DNA from: Mycolicibacterium houstonense
GTDB taxonomy: Bacteria > Actinomycetota > Actinomycetes > Mycobacteriales > Mycobacteriaceae
Direction: 5' to 3'
NCBI RefSeq assembly: GCF_900078665.2
Contig: NZ_LT546210.1
Span: 5,914-69,913, forward strand
DNA length: 64,000 nucleotides
Position 1 is the first letter of the stretch, and each line of letters begins with the position of its first letter. Below the pieces are notes generated by a model that did no database searches, had not been told where the DNA came from, and saw nothing but the letters and a program-made list of their open reading frames with translations. Positions 52,676 to 60,691 of the stretch are shown piece after piece. The translations under genes and the position numbers were made by a program.

Positions 52676-55153
52676 TCAATCCATGTCTTCCTCAACAGCG
52701 CGCAGCGGCTCGCTCAGGATCTCGCGCACATCAAGGCCTCCAGCCGCTGCGGCGTAGACCATGTCCGCCAAGGGAAGCGGTGCCCTCGACCATCCATGCA
52801 TCACTTCCATCGCCCTTGCTGCAGTCCACTCGACGCGGTACTGCTGGTGAGTCGACGCCGGAACGTCCTCAGGGCGGAAGTCATCGTCCATGCCGCCGGG
52901 GCATTTCGCGCCCACCAGCATGTAGAAGTTCCTGCACGCCGTCCCATACGACTCCCACATGGGGGAATCTTTCTCCCGGTTAGCCCGCACTACAGCCCAC
53001 GCTTCACGCAGCTCCTGCGGGTACTCACCAACCTGTTGCATTACTGACATCACCGCTTGGGTGAACGGAAACATCACACGCTCCTGCAGTGTCGATGAAC
53101 CGGTACCGCTCACCTTCTCAAGTCGGTCATAGAGGTCGGGATACTCCAAAGCAAGACGATGCACATGCATGTCATCGAGACCGGGCGGCGCCCAGTCCGC
53201 CGGCACACCCACCGGCCGATACCCCTCATACGGATTGGCCGCGACATACTCAACCCCGTGACTACGGAACGCATCAACGCGTCCCGTCGTGGCTGCCGCC
53301 ACCAAGGTCCAGTCATCCCCACGCCGCAGCGCCGCATACTCAACTAGAACCCGTGCCGGGTCAGACCATCCGAACCACAACGCTCGGAAGCTACTGTCCA
53401 CCAAGGGATCAGCTACAAGCAACCGCACCGACCGAGGTAGATACACGCCCTCTGGAATGTAACCAGACCCCTCACTGCTGATCACAACGGTCTCCGAGCC
53501 AGTCGACGAGCGGAAAATACCGACCGCCCAGGCCAGCGGATACTGCCGAACACCACACGCACTCGCCAACTCCCACGCCAGCGCACCTGCCTCAAGCGCA
53601 TCACGCGACAGCGATGGCCCGCGTTTCGCCGCACCAGCCGCAGGAGTAGCCATAGTCGCAGGGACCAGAGTCGGCGCTGCAGCCGAACCAGAACCACCAG
53701 CGGCCGCCGGACCAGATCCACCCGCACCCGAGGTCGAAGCCGGAATCGTCGCTGGAGTCGAACCTCCAGGCGACACCACACCACCCGGCGCTGCCGGCGC
53801 ACCCATCCCTGGCGCGGGCATCATCATGCCGCCACCAGGCGAGCCAGCACCCACGGCGCCCGGTGCGCCGGATGCCACCGGCGGCACCACCTGCGCCGGT
53901 GCGTGAGCCCCAGACCCCGCCAACCCAGCAGGAGACGCCGACGGTGCAGGGCTCGCCCCAGCAATCGCAGCGCCACCAGTCCCCGGACCAGCAGAAGACG
54001 TGGCCGGTCCCATCATCGACGGCGGCGACGACATCGGCGACACAGCATTGGCAACACCCGACCCGGCCCCCATACCCCGAGCGAGAGCCGCCGACGGATC
54101 ACCAATCCCCGACCCGGACAACCCTGCCGCCGACGGCCCCCCGCCAGGAACCCCAGTCAACCCAGAAGCCGGCGACGCCCCAGACAACCCGCCAGCTCCA
54201 GAGGACAACGACGACAACGGATTACCGCCACCCAATCCAGACAGACCACCAGGGAGACCGCCCCCACCGCCTCCACCGCTCGGCAGGCTCCCCAGCCCAC
54301 CCGGCATACCAGCGCCGCCCATCTTCGATGAAGACGAACCCGGTGTTCGACCCATGACACCGGCCGGACCGGGCGCCATCGGTACAGCCGGGGAACCCTG
54401 CGCGTTGGGACCCGTGTCTCCGAGCGCATCCGGTGGTGTCCGTGGGGTGGTTCCGGCGCCACGCTCCGGCGTAGCGCCGGTGCCGCCGTCGCTCCCACTC
54501 GTTGACGGCCCCCCTTGGCCTCCGGTTTGGCTCTGTGGCGTGTCGGTGTCGCCCTGTGGCTTTCTCGTGTTCTGCGGCTTAGGGATACCGGCTTGGTCCA
54601 AGGGCGCAGGTGCAGTTCCAGGCCCCTCAGTAGGAAGGTTTGCCAAGCGCCCGGATAGCGCTGCGTAGTCCGATCCGTGTTTGGTCTCGTTATATGTGCG
54701 GTACGCCTCCACTGCAGCCAGACCGTTTGTATAAGAGGCACGAGCGTCGCCATGCCAGCGTGCGATGATGGTCTCTCGGTCCAACGTTGTTTTCGCAGAG
54801 GAAAGTTCGTTGTGCGCGCTGGTGTCGTAGTTCTCATAGGCACTTGCGACGTCACGCAGTACGCGCGCCACATTCTTATGCAGTTCCTGCTGCCCGCGGA
54901 CCCACGCCGCACCGCGCTGGTAATCAGCGGCCAGCTCCTGATTGCGCTGATGGCCCTCATTGAACCCGGGCGAATCGGCGGCCCCTTCACGCTGAGCGTT
55001 GGCCACGGAAAGTTGTTGGCGCGCCGCATCGAGCTGATCGGCGATCTGGCCGTAGCGCGCGGCTGCGGCTTCCATAGGCTCGGCGGGCGGCGCCTGGATA
55101 TCAGGCGTAATGATCCGGTGCGAGAACGGACGTAGGTTATTAGTGCTCGCCAC
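52676..55153 (-). CDS. EspK-like ESX-associated protein
   Basis: An 825-residue protein in three parts: an N-terminal helical region (1-190, ESX substrate-like), a Gly/Pro/Ser low-complexity middle (190-500), and a C-terminal globular domain (515-825) with the pattern of EspK-type DUF5631/DUF5632 domains (GALAWELASACG, QYPLAWAVGIF, YIPEGVYLPRSVRLLVADPL, DWTLVAAATTG). EspK of ESX-1 helps target EspB. It lies directly upstream of eccB on the same strand. GTG 55153 has GAGGGGGAG upstream. Confidence 0.75.
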   Translation of the reverse strand: MASTNNLRPFSHRIITPDIQAPPAEPMEAAAARYGQIADQLDAARQQLSVANAQREGAADSPGFNEGHQRNQELAADYQRGAAWVRGQQELHKNVARVLRDVASAYENYDTSAHNELSSAKTTLDRETIIARWHGDARASYTNGLAAVEAYRTYNETKHGSDYAALSGRLANLPTEGPGTAPAPLDQAGIPKPQNTRKPQGDTDTPQSQTGGQGGPSTSGSDGGTGATPERGAGTTPRTPPDALGDTGPNAQGSPAVPMAPGPAGVMGRTPGSSSSKMGGAGMPGGLGSLPSGGGGGGGLPGGLSGLGGGNPLSSLSSGAGGLSGASPASGLTGVPGGGPSAAGLSGSGIGDPSAALARGMGAGSGVANAVSPMSSPPSMMGPATSSAGPGTGGAAIAGASPAPSASPAGLAGSGAHAPAQVVPPVASGAPGAVGAGSPGGGMMMPAPGMGAPAAPGGVVSPGGSTPATIPASTSGAGGSGPAAAGGSGSAAAPTLVPATMATPAAGAAKRGPSLSRDALEAGALAWELASACGVRQYPLAWAVGIFRSSTGSETVVISSEGSGYIPEGVYLPRSVRLLVADPLVDSSFRALWFGWSDPARVLVEYAALRRGDDWTLVAAATTGRVDAFRSHGVEYVAANPYEGYRPVGVPADWAPPGLDDMHVHRLALEYPDLYDRLEKVSGTGSSTLQERVMFPFTQAVMSVMQQVGEYPQELREAWAVVRANREKDSPMWESYGTACRNFYMLVGAKCPGGMDDDFRPEDVPASTHQQYRVEWTAARAMEVMHGWSRAPLPLADMVYAAAAGGLDVREILSEPLRAVEEDMD

Positions 55154-55179
55154 GAACCAGCTCCCCCTCGACTCAGTGA

Positions 55180-55767
55180 TTACGCGAAACCGCAGAGCTT
55201 GTTCACGGTTTCAACTGCTACGTTGGCCCTTTCGATGGCCGCGTCTACCTGAGAGCCCATCCGGCGCATAGCAGCTTCTTCTTGATCGACCGTGGCGACG
55301 AGATAATCGTGAACGCCCGCTGCAATGTCTTGTGGTGTAGCCGAGCCGACCTGGCTTTTTAAGTACGCTATTTGGACCAACGCGGTGCGTGCTTCAACGC
55401 CTCGTGCATCCATTCTTTCGAGGTTGTCCCATCCAGGCGGCGCGTCAGCGACAGCATTGCTGGCTCTGGCCATAGCCTCAGAAGACGAGAGCCATGCGGT
55501 GCATGCCCGGTCCTTGGCTGCTGCGGTCTCGGCCGCGCTGTAGACGGGGGCCGGGGGCGGAACGATCACAGTGTGCTGGGCCGGCACGTCCGGCAGGATG
55601 AGCCCGACCGCGCTAACCGCAGCCGCGAGTGCGCAGACCACTAGAGCGGACCCGGCCGCTACCAACCCGGCACCTCGCCGAGGCCGGTTAACGTCCACGC
55701 CACCGCGACGGTCATCTGCCGGTGGCGGTGTCAGGCTTATCGGCCGTTCAGGTGCATCGATACTCAT
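55180..55767 (-). CDS. single-TM exported protein, paralogue of 56108-56791
   Basis: A 195-residue protein with a polar N-terminus, one membrane segment at about 34-58 (GLVAAGSALVVCALAAAVSAVGLIL), a Pro-rich stalk (PAPVYSAAETAAAK) and a helical outer domain with Cys at both ends (RACTAW and KLCGF), which could form a disulfide. The protein at 56108-56791 has the same layout (Pro-rich stalk, ..AAAKREACDAS, ..LDEVCR), so the two are paralogues. They flank a 114-residue gene with 4-bp and 1-bp overlaps, implying one assembly. Confidence 0.7.
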   Translation of the reverse strand: MSIDAPERPISLTPPPADDRRGGVDVNRPRRGAGLVAAGSALVVCALAAAVSAVGLILPDVPAQHTVIVPPPAPVYSAAETAAAKDRACTAWLSSSEAMARASNAVADAPPGWDNLERMDARGVEARTALVQIAYLKSQVGSATPQDIAAGVHDYLVATVDQEEAAMRRMGSQVDAAIERANVAVETVNKLCGFA

Positions 55768-56108
55768 GTCGCCACCGGGATCACTGTCAGGGATTGACGA
55801 TTCGACTCATCGGTCTCAACCGCGGCTGTGACTGCCTCACAGTTCTTGCGAGAGATGCGGCCACCGCGCGTGGTTATAGCCAAGAAAACGGTCTGTAGCC
55901 GAGCCTCGCCGGTTGCAGATATCTCCGCGACCGACGCCCACCCAGGGAATACCGCGGAAGTGGCGGCTGAGGCGCCCGACGCGGCGCCCCCCGTTGCGCC
56001 CGCAGCCACAGCCATCGCACCCGTTGCGACAGTTACTCCTGCAGTCGTAGCGTTCGCGGCGGCCACCGGTTCTGGCTGCAGTTCGAGATGGCGTTGAACG
56101 GAAGGCAT
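55764..56108 (-). CDS. small Ala-rich protein between the two paralogues
   Basis: A 114-residue protein with an Ala/Thr/Gly-rich segment (about 17-52, possibly membrane-interacting) and a compact C-terminal region with one Cys (RISRKNCEAVTAAVE). It overlaps the neighbouring genes by 4 bp downstream and 1 bp upstream, so it is translated as part of the same set. Not recognised. Confidence 0.6.
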   Translation of the reverse strand: MPSVQRHLELQPEPVAAANATTAGVTVATGAMAVAAGATGGAASGASAATSAVFPGWASVAEISATGEARLQTVFLAITTRGGRISRKNCEAVTAAVETDESNRQSLTVIPVAT

Positions 56109-56791
56109 TAGCGGCAGACCTCATCGAGTCGATCGCCCCAGCGGACAACTTCGCTGCGGAGCTTGTCGAGCTGGTCGTTGGGGAGCTCACGGGTGTAGGC
56201 GTCCCCCAATGCAATCCAGGAGTCGATGTAGTGAGACGTTGCCTCTTGGACATCGGCCGGAGTGGCCGGCGGGGTGTGATTGCGCATGTACTCGATCTCG
56301 ATCATCAAAACCGTTGAAAAGGTCGAGAGCGCCCCGGCATGTTCGGGTGAAACGCGGTTGCCCAACGTCGCAGTCAGTTCCCTGTGTACGCCGCCGAGAG
56401 GTTGATCCACGCTTACGCTCGCGTCGCAGGCTTCCCTCTTCGCCGCGGCGATCTGGTCCGGGCTGTAGTTCGGTGGTTGCGCCGTCACTGTGGTTGTGGT
56501 GGGCGCCGGAGCCGGTCGTGTCAGATTGATCGCCGTCATGACGATCGCGGCGATACCGAGCACGCACGCCGCGGCGCTCATGGCCAACACCCAGCGGCTC
56601 CCGCCCCGGCCGCTGCGCTTATCAGCCTCAGGCAGTGGTCCCGGAGCCGTCTGCGGCGAACCAGGCGGAGCCGCCGGTGGTTGCGGTGCCGGTGCGGCCG
56701 GCTGGGTGAGGGTTGCACTGGGCCTCGCCCATGCTGCATCGGGACCGGGCGCAAATGCCTGTCCGTGCTGCTGCGGGTGCGGCTCACTCAC
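56108..56791 (-). CDS. single-TM exported protein, paralogue of 55180-55767
   Basis: A 227-residue protein with a Pro/Gln/Ala-rich cytosolic N-terminus (1-60), one membrane segment at about 67-90 (RWVLAMSAAACVLGIAAIVMTAI), a Pro/Thr stalk, and a helical outer domain with terminal Cys residues (REACDAS, LDEVCR). This layout is common in mycobacterial ESX-linked proteins of unknown role. It follows the ADP-ribosyltransferase gene by 186 bp, a gap in which I see no gene. Confidence 0.7.
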   Translation of the reverse strand: MSEPHPQQHGQAFAPGPDAAWARPSATLTQPAAPAPQPPAAPPGSPQTAPGPLPEADKRSGRGGSRWVLAMSAAACVLGIAAIVMTAINLTRPAPAPTTTTVTAQPPNYSPDQIAAAKREACDASVSVDQPLGGVHRELTATLGNRVSPEHAGALSTFSTVLMIEIEYMRNHTPPATPADVQEATSHYIDSWIALGDAYTRELPNDQLDKLRSEVVRWGDRLDEVCR

Positions 56792-56977
56792 CTTCTCAGC
56801 CTAAACCGCAGCGCAGACATGCGGCTACAAGTAAGTCCGCATCCGAGTAGACATGCCTTCCGCAAATGCTCTACCAACCCATCGCCGGCTAATCGGGCAG
56901 ATCGTCGTGCCGGTAATGTTCGCGCCGATATTCCGCTCCAACTGGAGCGCTCAGCAAATGGCAGCGACCGTCGGCGT

Positions 56978-57898
56978 TCACGCTAGCGTCAGCCACATCC
57001 AGCGCTCAGGTGAACGGCGCCGCATGGCGTGCACAAATCCGTTGAGTCCTCCGTTGAATCTGGCGATCACCGGCAATCGATCGCCTCCCTGGTGTACGGC
57101 AGCATCCAAGATATTGTGCTTTGACAGGCGTTCGCTGGTGCTCCCGAACTGTGCCCCGCACTCTTGGCATACAAACGGCCCGAAGACGACGGGAGTGTCT
57201 GGAGCGTCAACGTCAACAAAGTGCGCTCGCTTGAGATGCTCGTTGGTGATGACATGTGGACCGGTGTCGAGGTCAACGTGGTCGAGGATCTCGAGCACTT
57301 CATCGGCAGAGGCGTACCAACCCGGCAGCCCTGGCTTCCACAACGCACCGTCGTTGCTGTACTCGCTCAGATCCATCCATTTGGGCAGCAGTGCGACGTA
57401 ATCGTCGGTGACTCCGAGCCCACGCATCTCCTCCGAGACCTGGACGGTGCCGTCGGCGGCGTGCGTTTCTTCCCACAGCCCGTAGTAGCGGTAGGGCCAG
57501 CATTGTTCGTTCTGCTGGCGCCGGTCGAGTACTACTGCGCGGTCGATGACGGCGGTGATGATCAGCGGGTGTGCGCTGGCGGTGTAGACGCTGCCGATTT
57601 TGGGATGGTTGAAGTCCGGATCCGGTTCGAGCTGGCCTTGCGGCTCGACGCTATACACGTCGCCGGGAATTTCATGTCCGTCTTCGTTGACGTAGCGGGC
57701 GGCATAGCCTCTCGCTGAGCCCAGATGGGTGGTGCAGTACACCAGGTCCGGGCGATATTTGGGTTTGGTCATCGCGCGCAGTCCCGGAGAGTGTTCGTAG
57801 GCGCTGGTGTAGTCGAAGCCCAGATGGGCTGCGGGATAGATGATGTCGCCGGGTTGCTTGCCGGGAATTCCGCCGTGGTACAGCCGAGTTTCGGACAT
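56978..57898 (-). CDS. Arr-like ADP-ribosyltransferase with C-terminal zinc finger
   Basis: A 306-residue protein. Residues 1-125 match the rifamycin ADP-ribosyltransferase (Arr) fold: RLYHGG (His8), DLVYCTTHLGSARGYA (Tyr54), VYSVEPQGQLEPDPDF (Asp93/Asp95) and PLIITAVIDR. The remaining 180 residues are not Arr and include a C2H2-like finger, VCQECGAQFGSTSERLSKH, near residue 250. ATG 57898 has GAGG upstream. It lies inside the ESX substrate operon between EspL-like and single-TM genes. It could modify a drug, nucleic acid or protein, or be an exported or intercellular toxin; the finger argues for a nucleic-acid-associated target. Catalytic residues are assigned by pattern. Confidence 0.7.
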   Translation of the reverse strand: MSETRLYHGGIPGKQPGDIIYPAAHLGFDYTSAYEHSPGLRAMTKPKYRPDLVYCTTHLGSARGYAARYVNEDGHEIPGDVYSVEPQGQLEPDPDFNHPKIGSVYTASAHPLIITAVIDRAVVLDRRQQNEQCWPYRYYGLWEETHAADGTVQVSEEMRGLGVTDDYVALLPKWMDLSEYSNDGALWKPGLPGWYASADEVLEILDHVDLDTGPHVITNEHLKRAHFVDVDAPDTPVVFGPFVCQECGAQFGSTSERLSKHNILDAAVHQGGDRLPVIARFNGGLNGFVHAMRRRSPERWMWLTLA

Positions 57899-57902
57899 CG
57901 CG

Positions 57903-58253
57903 TCAAACCTCGTCGAGCTCGTCGTCGTACTCCTCGGCGATCGTGATGGGCACTGCGGCATGTTCCTCGGCGGCTGCTGTCACAGCCGATTTCAGGGCGG
58001 TGTTCAGCAGTTCCTCAAGGCCCTCGTGGGTGTATCGAACCGTGCAGCCCTCGGCCAGCGACAGTGAAACCAGTCGTCCTCTGGCGTCCACGGACAGCTC
58101 AACATCGCCGTCCCCTGCGGTCACGTCAATGCCGATACTGTCCCATTCGGCGCGAAGTTTGCTCAGCACGTTGCTGATGCGCTCGACACGCTGAATCATC
58201 TGTCTGCTGAACTCGGCGTCGGCTTCGTAGCCTGGGTATTCGTAGACGGTCAC
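57903..58253 (-). CDS. EspL/YbaB-like protein
   Basis: A 116-residue protein with the YbaB/EspL fold pattern: long N-terminal helix (ADAEFSRQMIQRVERISNVLSKL, cited in part), central strands (DGDVELSVDARGRLVSLSLA) and a C-terminal helix (GLEELLNTALKSAVTAAAEEH). EspL of ESX-1 is a cytosolic factor that stabilises Esp substrates. Its GTG start overlaps the stop of the EspB-like gene by 4 bp. Confidence 0.65.
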   Translation of the reverse strand: MTVYEYPGYEADAEFSRQMIQRVERISNVLSKLRAEWDSIGIDVTAGDGDVELSVDARGRLVSLSLAEGCTVRYTHEGLEELLNTALKSAVTAAAEEHAAVPITIAEEYDDELDEV

Positions 58254-60010
58254 GATTCGTCGCCTTTCGGCAGATCAATGCGTCGGCGACGGGTGACGGT
58301 GACCGCGGTCGTCGGAGTGGCTTTGACTTCTGCTGCCCTCTTCTGTTCGCCAGTGGGGTCATCAGCTTGCTCGGTGTGACGTCGTGGTACCTGGCCCTTG
58401 ACCATCTCCGAGTTTGGCTCGGTGGGCAGGTGAATGGACTTGTCAGGTTCCTTGACGGGCCGCGCTCCCCCGCCGCCACCACCCATGCCGGCGCCCGCCA
58501 TCGGCGGCATCATCATCGGCATGCCGCCCGCTGCTGGTCCGGCGGCCGTCGCGCCGACCGCAGGCGCCGCGGCGCTGTTGATCGTCGGTGTAGGACCGGC
58601 AGGTCCGCCCATCGCGAGCATGTTGCCGCTTGCGGGCGACAGGGGGCCAGGTGCTCCACCGGCGGGTTCGGTTCCTCCACCGCCGCCTCCAGAGGACAAG
58701 CCGCCGAACGAGTCGGGTTCCAGTCCAGATGTGTCGAGTTCGCCGAGTTCGGGTTCAGCCAGTCCTTCAGTCAATCCCTGTACCGCTTGGGTTGCTTGGG
58801 ATGCAGCCGACTGGACCTGCTGTCCGATGGCCGACGGGATGCTCGTCACTGCGCCGAGCGCACCACCCAACGCGCCGGCCAGCATCGTCGGCAGCATCGC
58901 AGCCATCGGTGCCATCTGGCTCATCATGTCGCCCTGTCCTTGTCCAGCCAGGGCGGGATCGCTCGTCGGCAGACCGTCTGATCCCAGCTCTGCACCCGCG
59001 AGCGCAACGTCGTCACCGGGCACCGCGGCGGCAGCTGCGTCGTCGACATGTTCACCGACCGCGGGTGATTGGCCGACTGATGCGGGGTCGCCGTTGCGGG
59101 CACCGGGATCGGTTTGACCGACCACCGGCTTCACCGGTGGCGGGGGTGGCGGCGCGGCGGGCAGTTCCCCTAGGTGGTAGTTCGCCGAGGCGATCCCCGC
59201 TCCGGTGTTGAGCGCCGCCAACTCGGTCTTGAGCTGTGTCACCACGCCCGAATATGCACCTGCGAAGCGGGCGTTGAGCGTCGTCGCGTTGGAGAGCTCG
59301 CGTTCCTTGTTGGTGAACGCCGCAGTGCGAGGGGTGTCCTTTTGAGCTGTACTGAACCGCTCCCGATGGCCGCTGGCGGCCTGAGCGACCGTCGTCGCGT
59401 GGTCTCCCATTCGGTCTGCCCAGTTGGCAAATCGCGTCAGTGCTGCCGCCAGCTCAGGGCCTGTCTGGCCGTGAACTGATTGCTCGACAGCGTTGACCGC
59501 TGAGCGGGCGGCGCTGGCCGTTTGACGGAAACCCGCACTGTAGCGGCCGCACTCGGTCACGAACGATGTTCCGGCTTCGCTTTGGCCGCTTTCCATGATC
59601 GCGGCCTGGACCTTGCCGGGCCGGGCCGCTGTCGGAACGATCGGCACATCCGGCGCGACGGCATTCGCCGTGACCGCGGGATTCATTGCCGCAGTGACCC
59701 CGCCGCGGGCTCCAGATTGAAGGCTAGACAGGGACGCGGCGTTCTCCCGGTCCATATCGGTGAACACGCGCGCTACTTCGTTGACTGCCTGGACAGCTGA
59801 TTGCAGCACCTGAGCCCCGTCGGCTGCGCGGGAAGCCATCACAGCGCCATGCTCGGATAACCGTGCGGCAGCTGACGCCGAAACTTCATCGCTGGCCAGA
59901 GCAGCATGTGCTGGCGGTGTGGCCGCTAGGGCAACCAAGGTTGATGCCGCTGCGGCGAGCTGACTCGACGCACCCGCCAGGCCTGCATCGTTGGCATATA
60001 AGGCCACCAT
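58250..60010 (-). CDS. EspB/PE-PPE-like ESX substrate
   Basis: A 586-residue protein. Residues 1-90 form a PE-like helical hairpin (LAAAASTLVALAAT, then ARVFTDMDRENAASL), and 130-290 a PPE-like helical bundle (AGFRQTASAARSAVNAVE, ALTRFANWADRMGDH). This single-chain PE-PPE arrangement is the hallmark of EspB. The second half is Pro, then Gly/Met-rich low complexity, with a basic C-terminus (VTVTRRRRIDLP). ATG 60010 has GAGAGGGGG upstream. A probable exported substrate; the EspK- and EspL-like neighbours are consistent. Confidence 0.7.
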   Translation of the reverse strand: MVALYANDAGLAGASSQLAAAASTLVALAATPPAHAALASDEVSASAAARLSEHGAVMASRAADGAQVLQSAVQAVNEVARVFTDMDRENAASLSSLQSGARGGVTAAMNPAVTANAVAPDVPIVPTAARPGKVQAAIMESGQSEAGTSFVTECGRYSAGFRQTASAARSAVNAVEQSVHGQTGPELAAALTRFANWADRMGDHATTVAQAASGHRERFSTAQKDTPRTAAFTNKERELSNATTLNARFAGAYSGVVTQLKTELAALNTGAGIASANYHLGELPAAPPPPPPVKPVVGQTDPGARNGDPASVGQSPAVGEHVDDAAAAAVPGDDVALAGAELGSDGLPTSDPALAGQGQGDMMSQMAPMAAMLPTMLAGALGGALGAVTSIPSAIGQQVQSAASQATQAVQGLTEGLAEPELGELDTSGLEPDSFGGLSSGGGGGGTEPAGGAPGPLSPASGNMLAMGGPAGPTPTINSAAAPAVGATAAGPAAGGMPMMMPPMAGAGMGGGGGGARPVKEPDKSIHLPTEPNSEMVKGQVPRRHTEQADDPTGEQKRAAEVKATPTTAVTVTRRRRIDLPKGDES

Positions 60011-60043
60011 CGGGCGTGTCCCCCTCTCCCCGGTTGGTTTCGG

Positions 60044-60337
60044 CTAGAAGTCGATCGTCTGCTGATACTGGCGCACCTGCTGCTCAGTTGGGAGCTGCGG
60101 AAGAATTCCCTCCACGTGATTGGCGGCCATCTCCTGCCGGAGTGCCAACTGCGAGCGCAGGTAGGCCAACGTGTTGAGTCGCACGATACGGTTGGCGAGC
60201 TCATCGTCGGTCAAGTCCAATGCCGGGGCTTCCAGCTGAACAGCGAGAGTGTTCCCCGAGCGGCCCACACGCACAATCACCGATTCGTCTCGGCTGGCCG
60301 CCTCAAAAGACTCCACTCGGGTGGTTGCATCAAGCAC
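60044..60337 (-). CDS. EspH/DUF2694-like protein
   Basis: A 97-residue protein with a short beta sheet (ESVIVRVGRSGNTLAVQLE) followed by helices (LTDDELANRIVRLNTLAYLRSQ), resembling the EspH-type DUF2694 and YbaB-like chaperones of ESX loci. I use GTG 60337 with GAGG 9 nt upstream; TTG 60352 would overlap the previous stop. Likely cytosolic, handling the neighbouring Esp substrates. Confidence 0.5.
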   Translation of the reverse strand: MLDATTRVESFEAASRDESVIVRVGRSGNTLAVQLEAPALDLTDDELANRIVRLNTLAYLRSQLALRQEMAANHVEGILPQLPTEQQVRQYQQTIDF

Positions 60338-60348
60338 TGCGCATAACC

Positions 60349-60657
60349 TCAATCAGTGCGGATGGTCAGATTGCTGACGTTCTCAGCGGTCATGTTGTCG
60401 AATGCGGTAGCCGCATTGCGCAGCGCCGACGCCAGCTCGCGGTTCTTGTTCTCCTCGGTTTGCAGCGCCTGCTCCCGCTTATTGATCGCTTCCACAGCGG
60501 CACGCCGTGATTCGTGAAATAGCGGGCCCCAGCTTTCGGTTTCGGTGACCGCACGCGAATGCTCGGCGCGGGCATCCGCGCACTGCTGCGCTACTTTGTC
60601 GTAGTAGATCGCGGCCTGTCGCAAATCGTCCGCAGAAAACTGCAGGTTCACACTCAT
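60349..60657 (-). CDS. EspC/EspF-like small ESX substrate
   Basis: A 102-residue helical-hairpin protein with the DUF2580-like pattern: LQFSADDLRQAAIYYDKVA, a W-G turn (ESWGPLF), and a C-terminal helix LASALRNAATAFDNMTAENVSN cited in part. It resembles EspF/EspC proteins, which are secreted with EspE/EspA. ATG 60657 has AGGAG 7 nt upstream. It follows the EspE/EspA-like gene, the same order as espE-espF and espA-espC. Confidence 0.68.
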   Translation of the reverse strand: MSVNLQFSADDLRQAAIYYDKVAQQCADARAEHSRAVTETESWGPLFHESRRAAVEAINKREQALQTEENKNRELASALRNAATAFDNMTAENVSNLTIRTD

Positions 60658-60691
60658 GAACTTACTCCTGACGGGTGGGGGTTGGATTCAC

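Noticed and set aside
53482..54668. Long frames opposite the Gly/Pro-rich part of the EspK-like gene
   Set aside because: Repetitive GC-rich codons in the substrate gene open the other frames; they show only Arg/Pro/Ser noise.
56978..57898. Simple rifampicin-resistance gene arr
   Set aside because: Only the first 125 residues resemble Arr; the large C-terminal region with a zinc-finger motif and the ESX context make a dedicated resistance gene unlikely.
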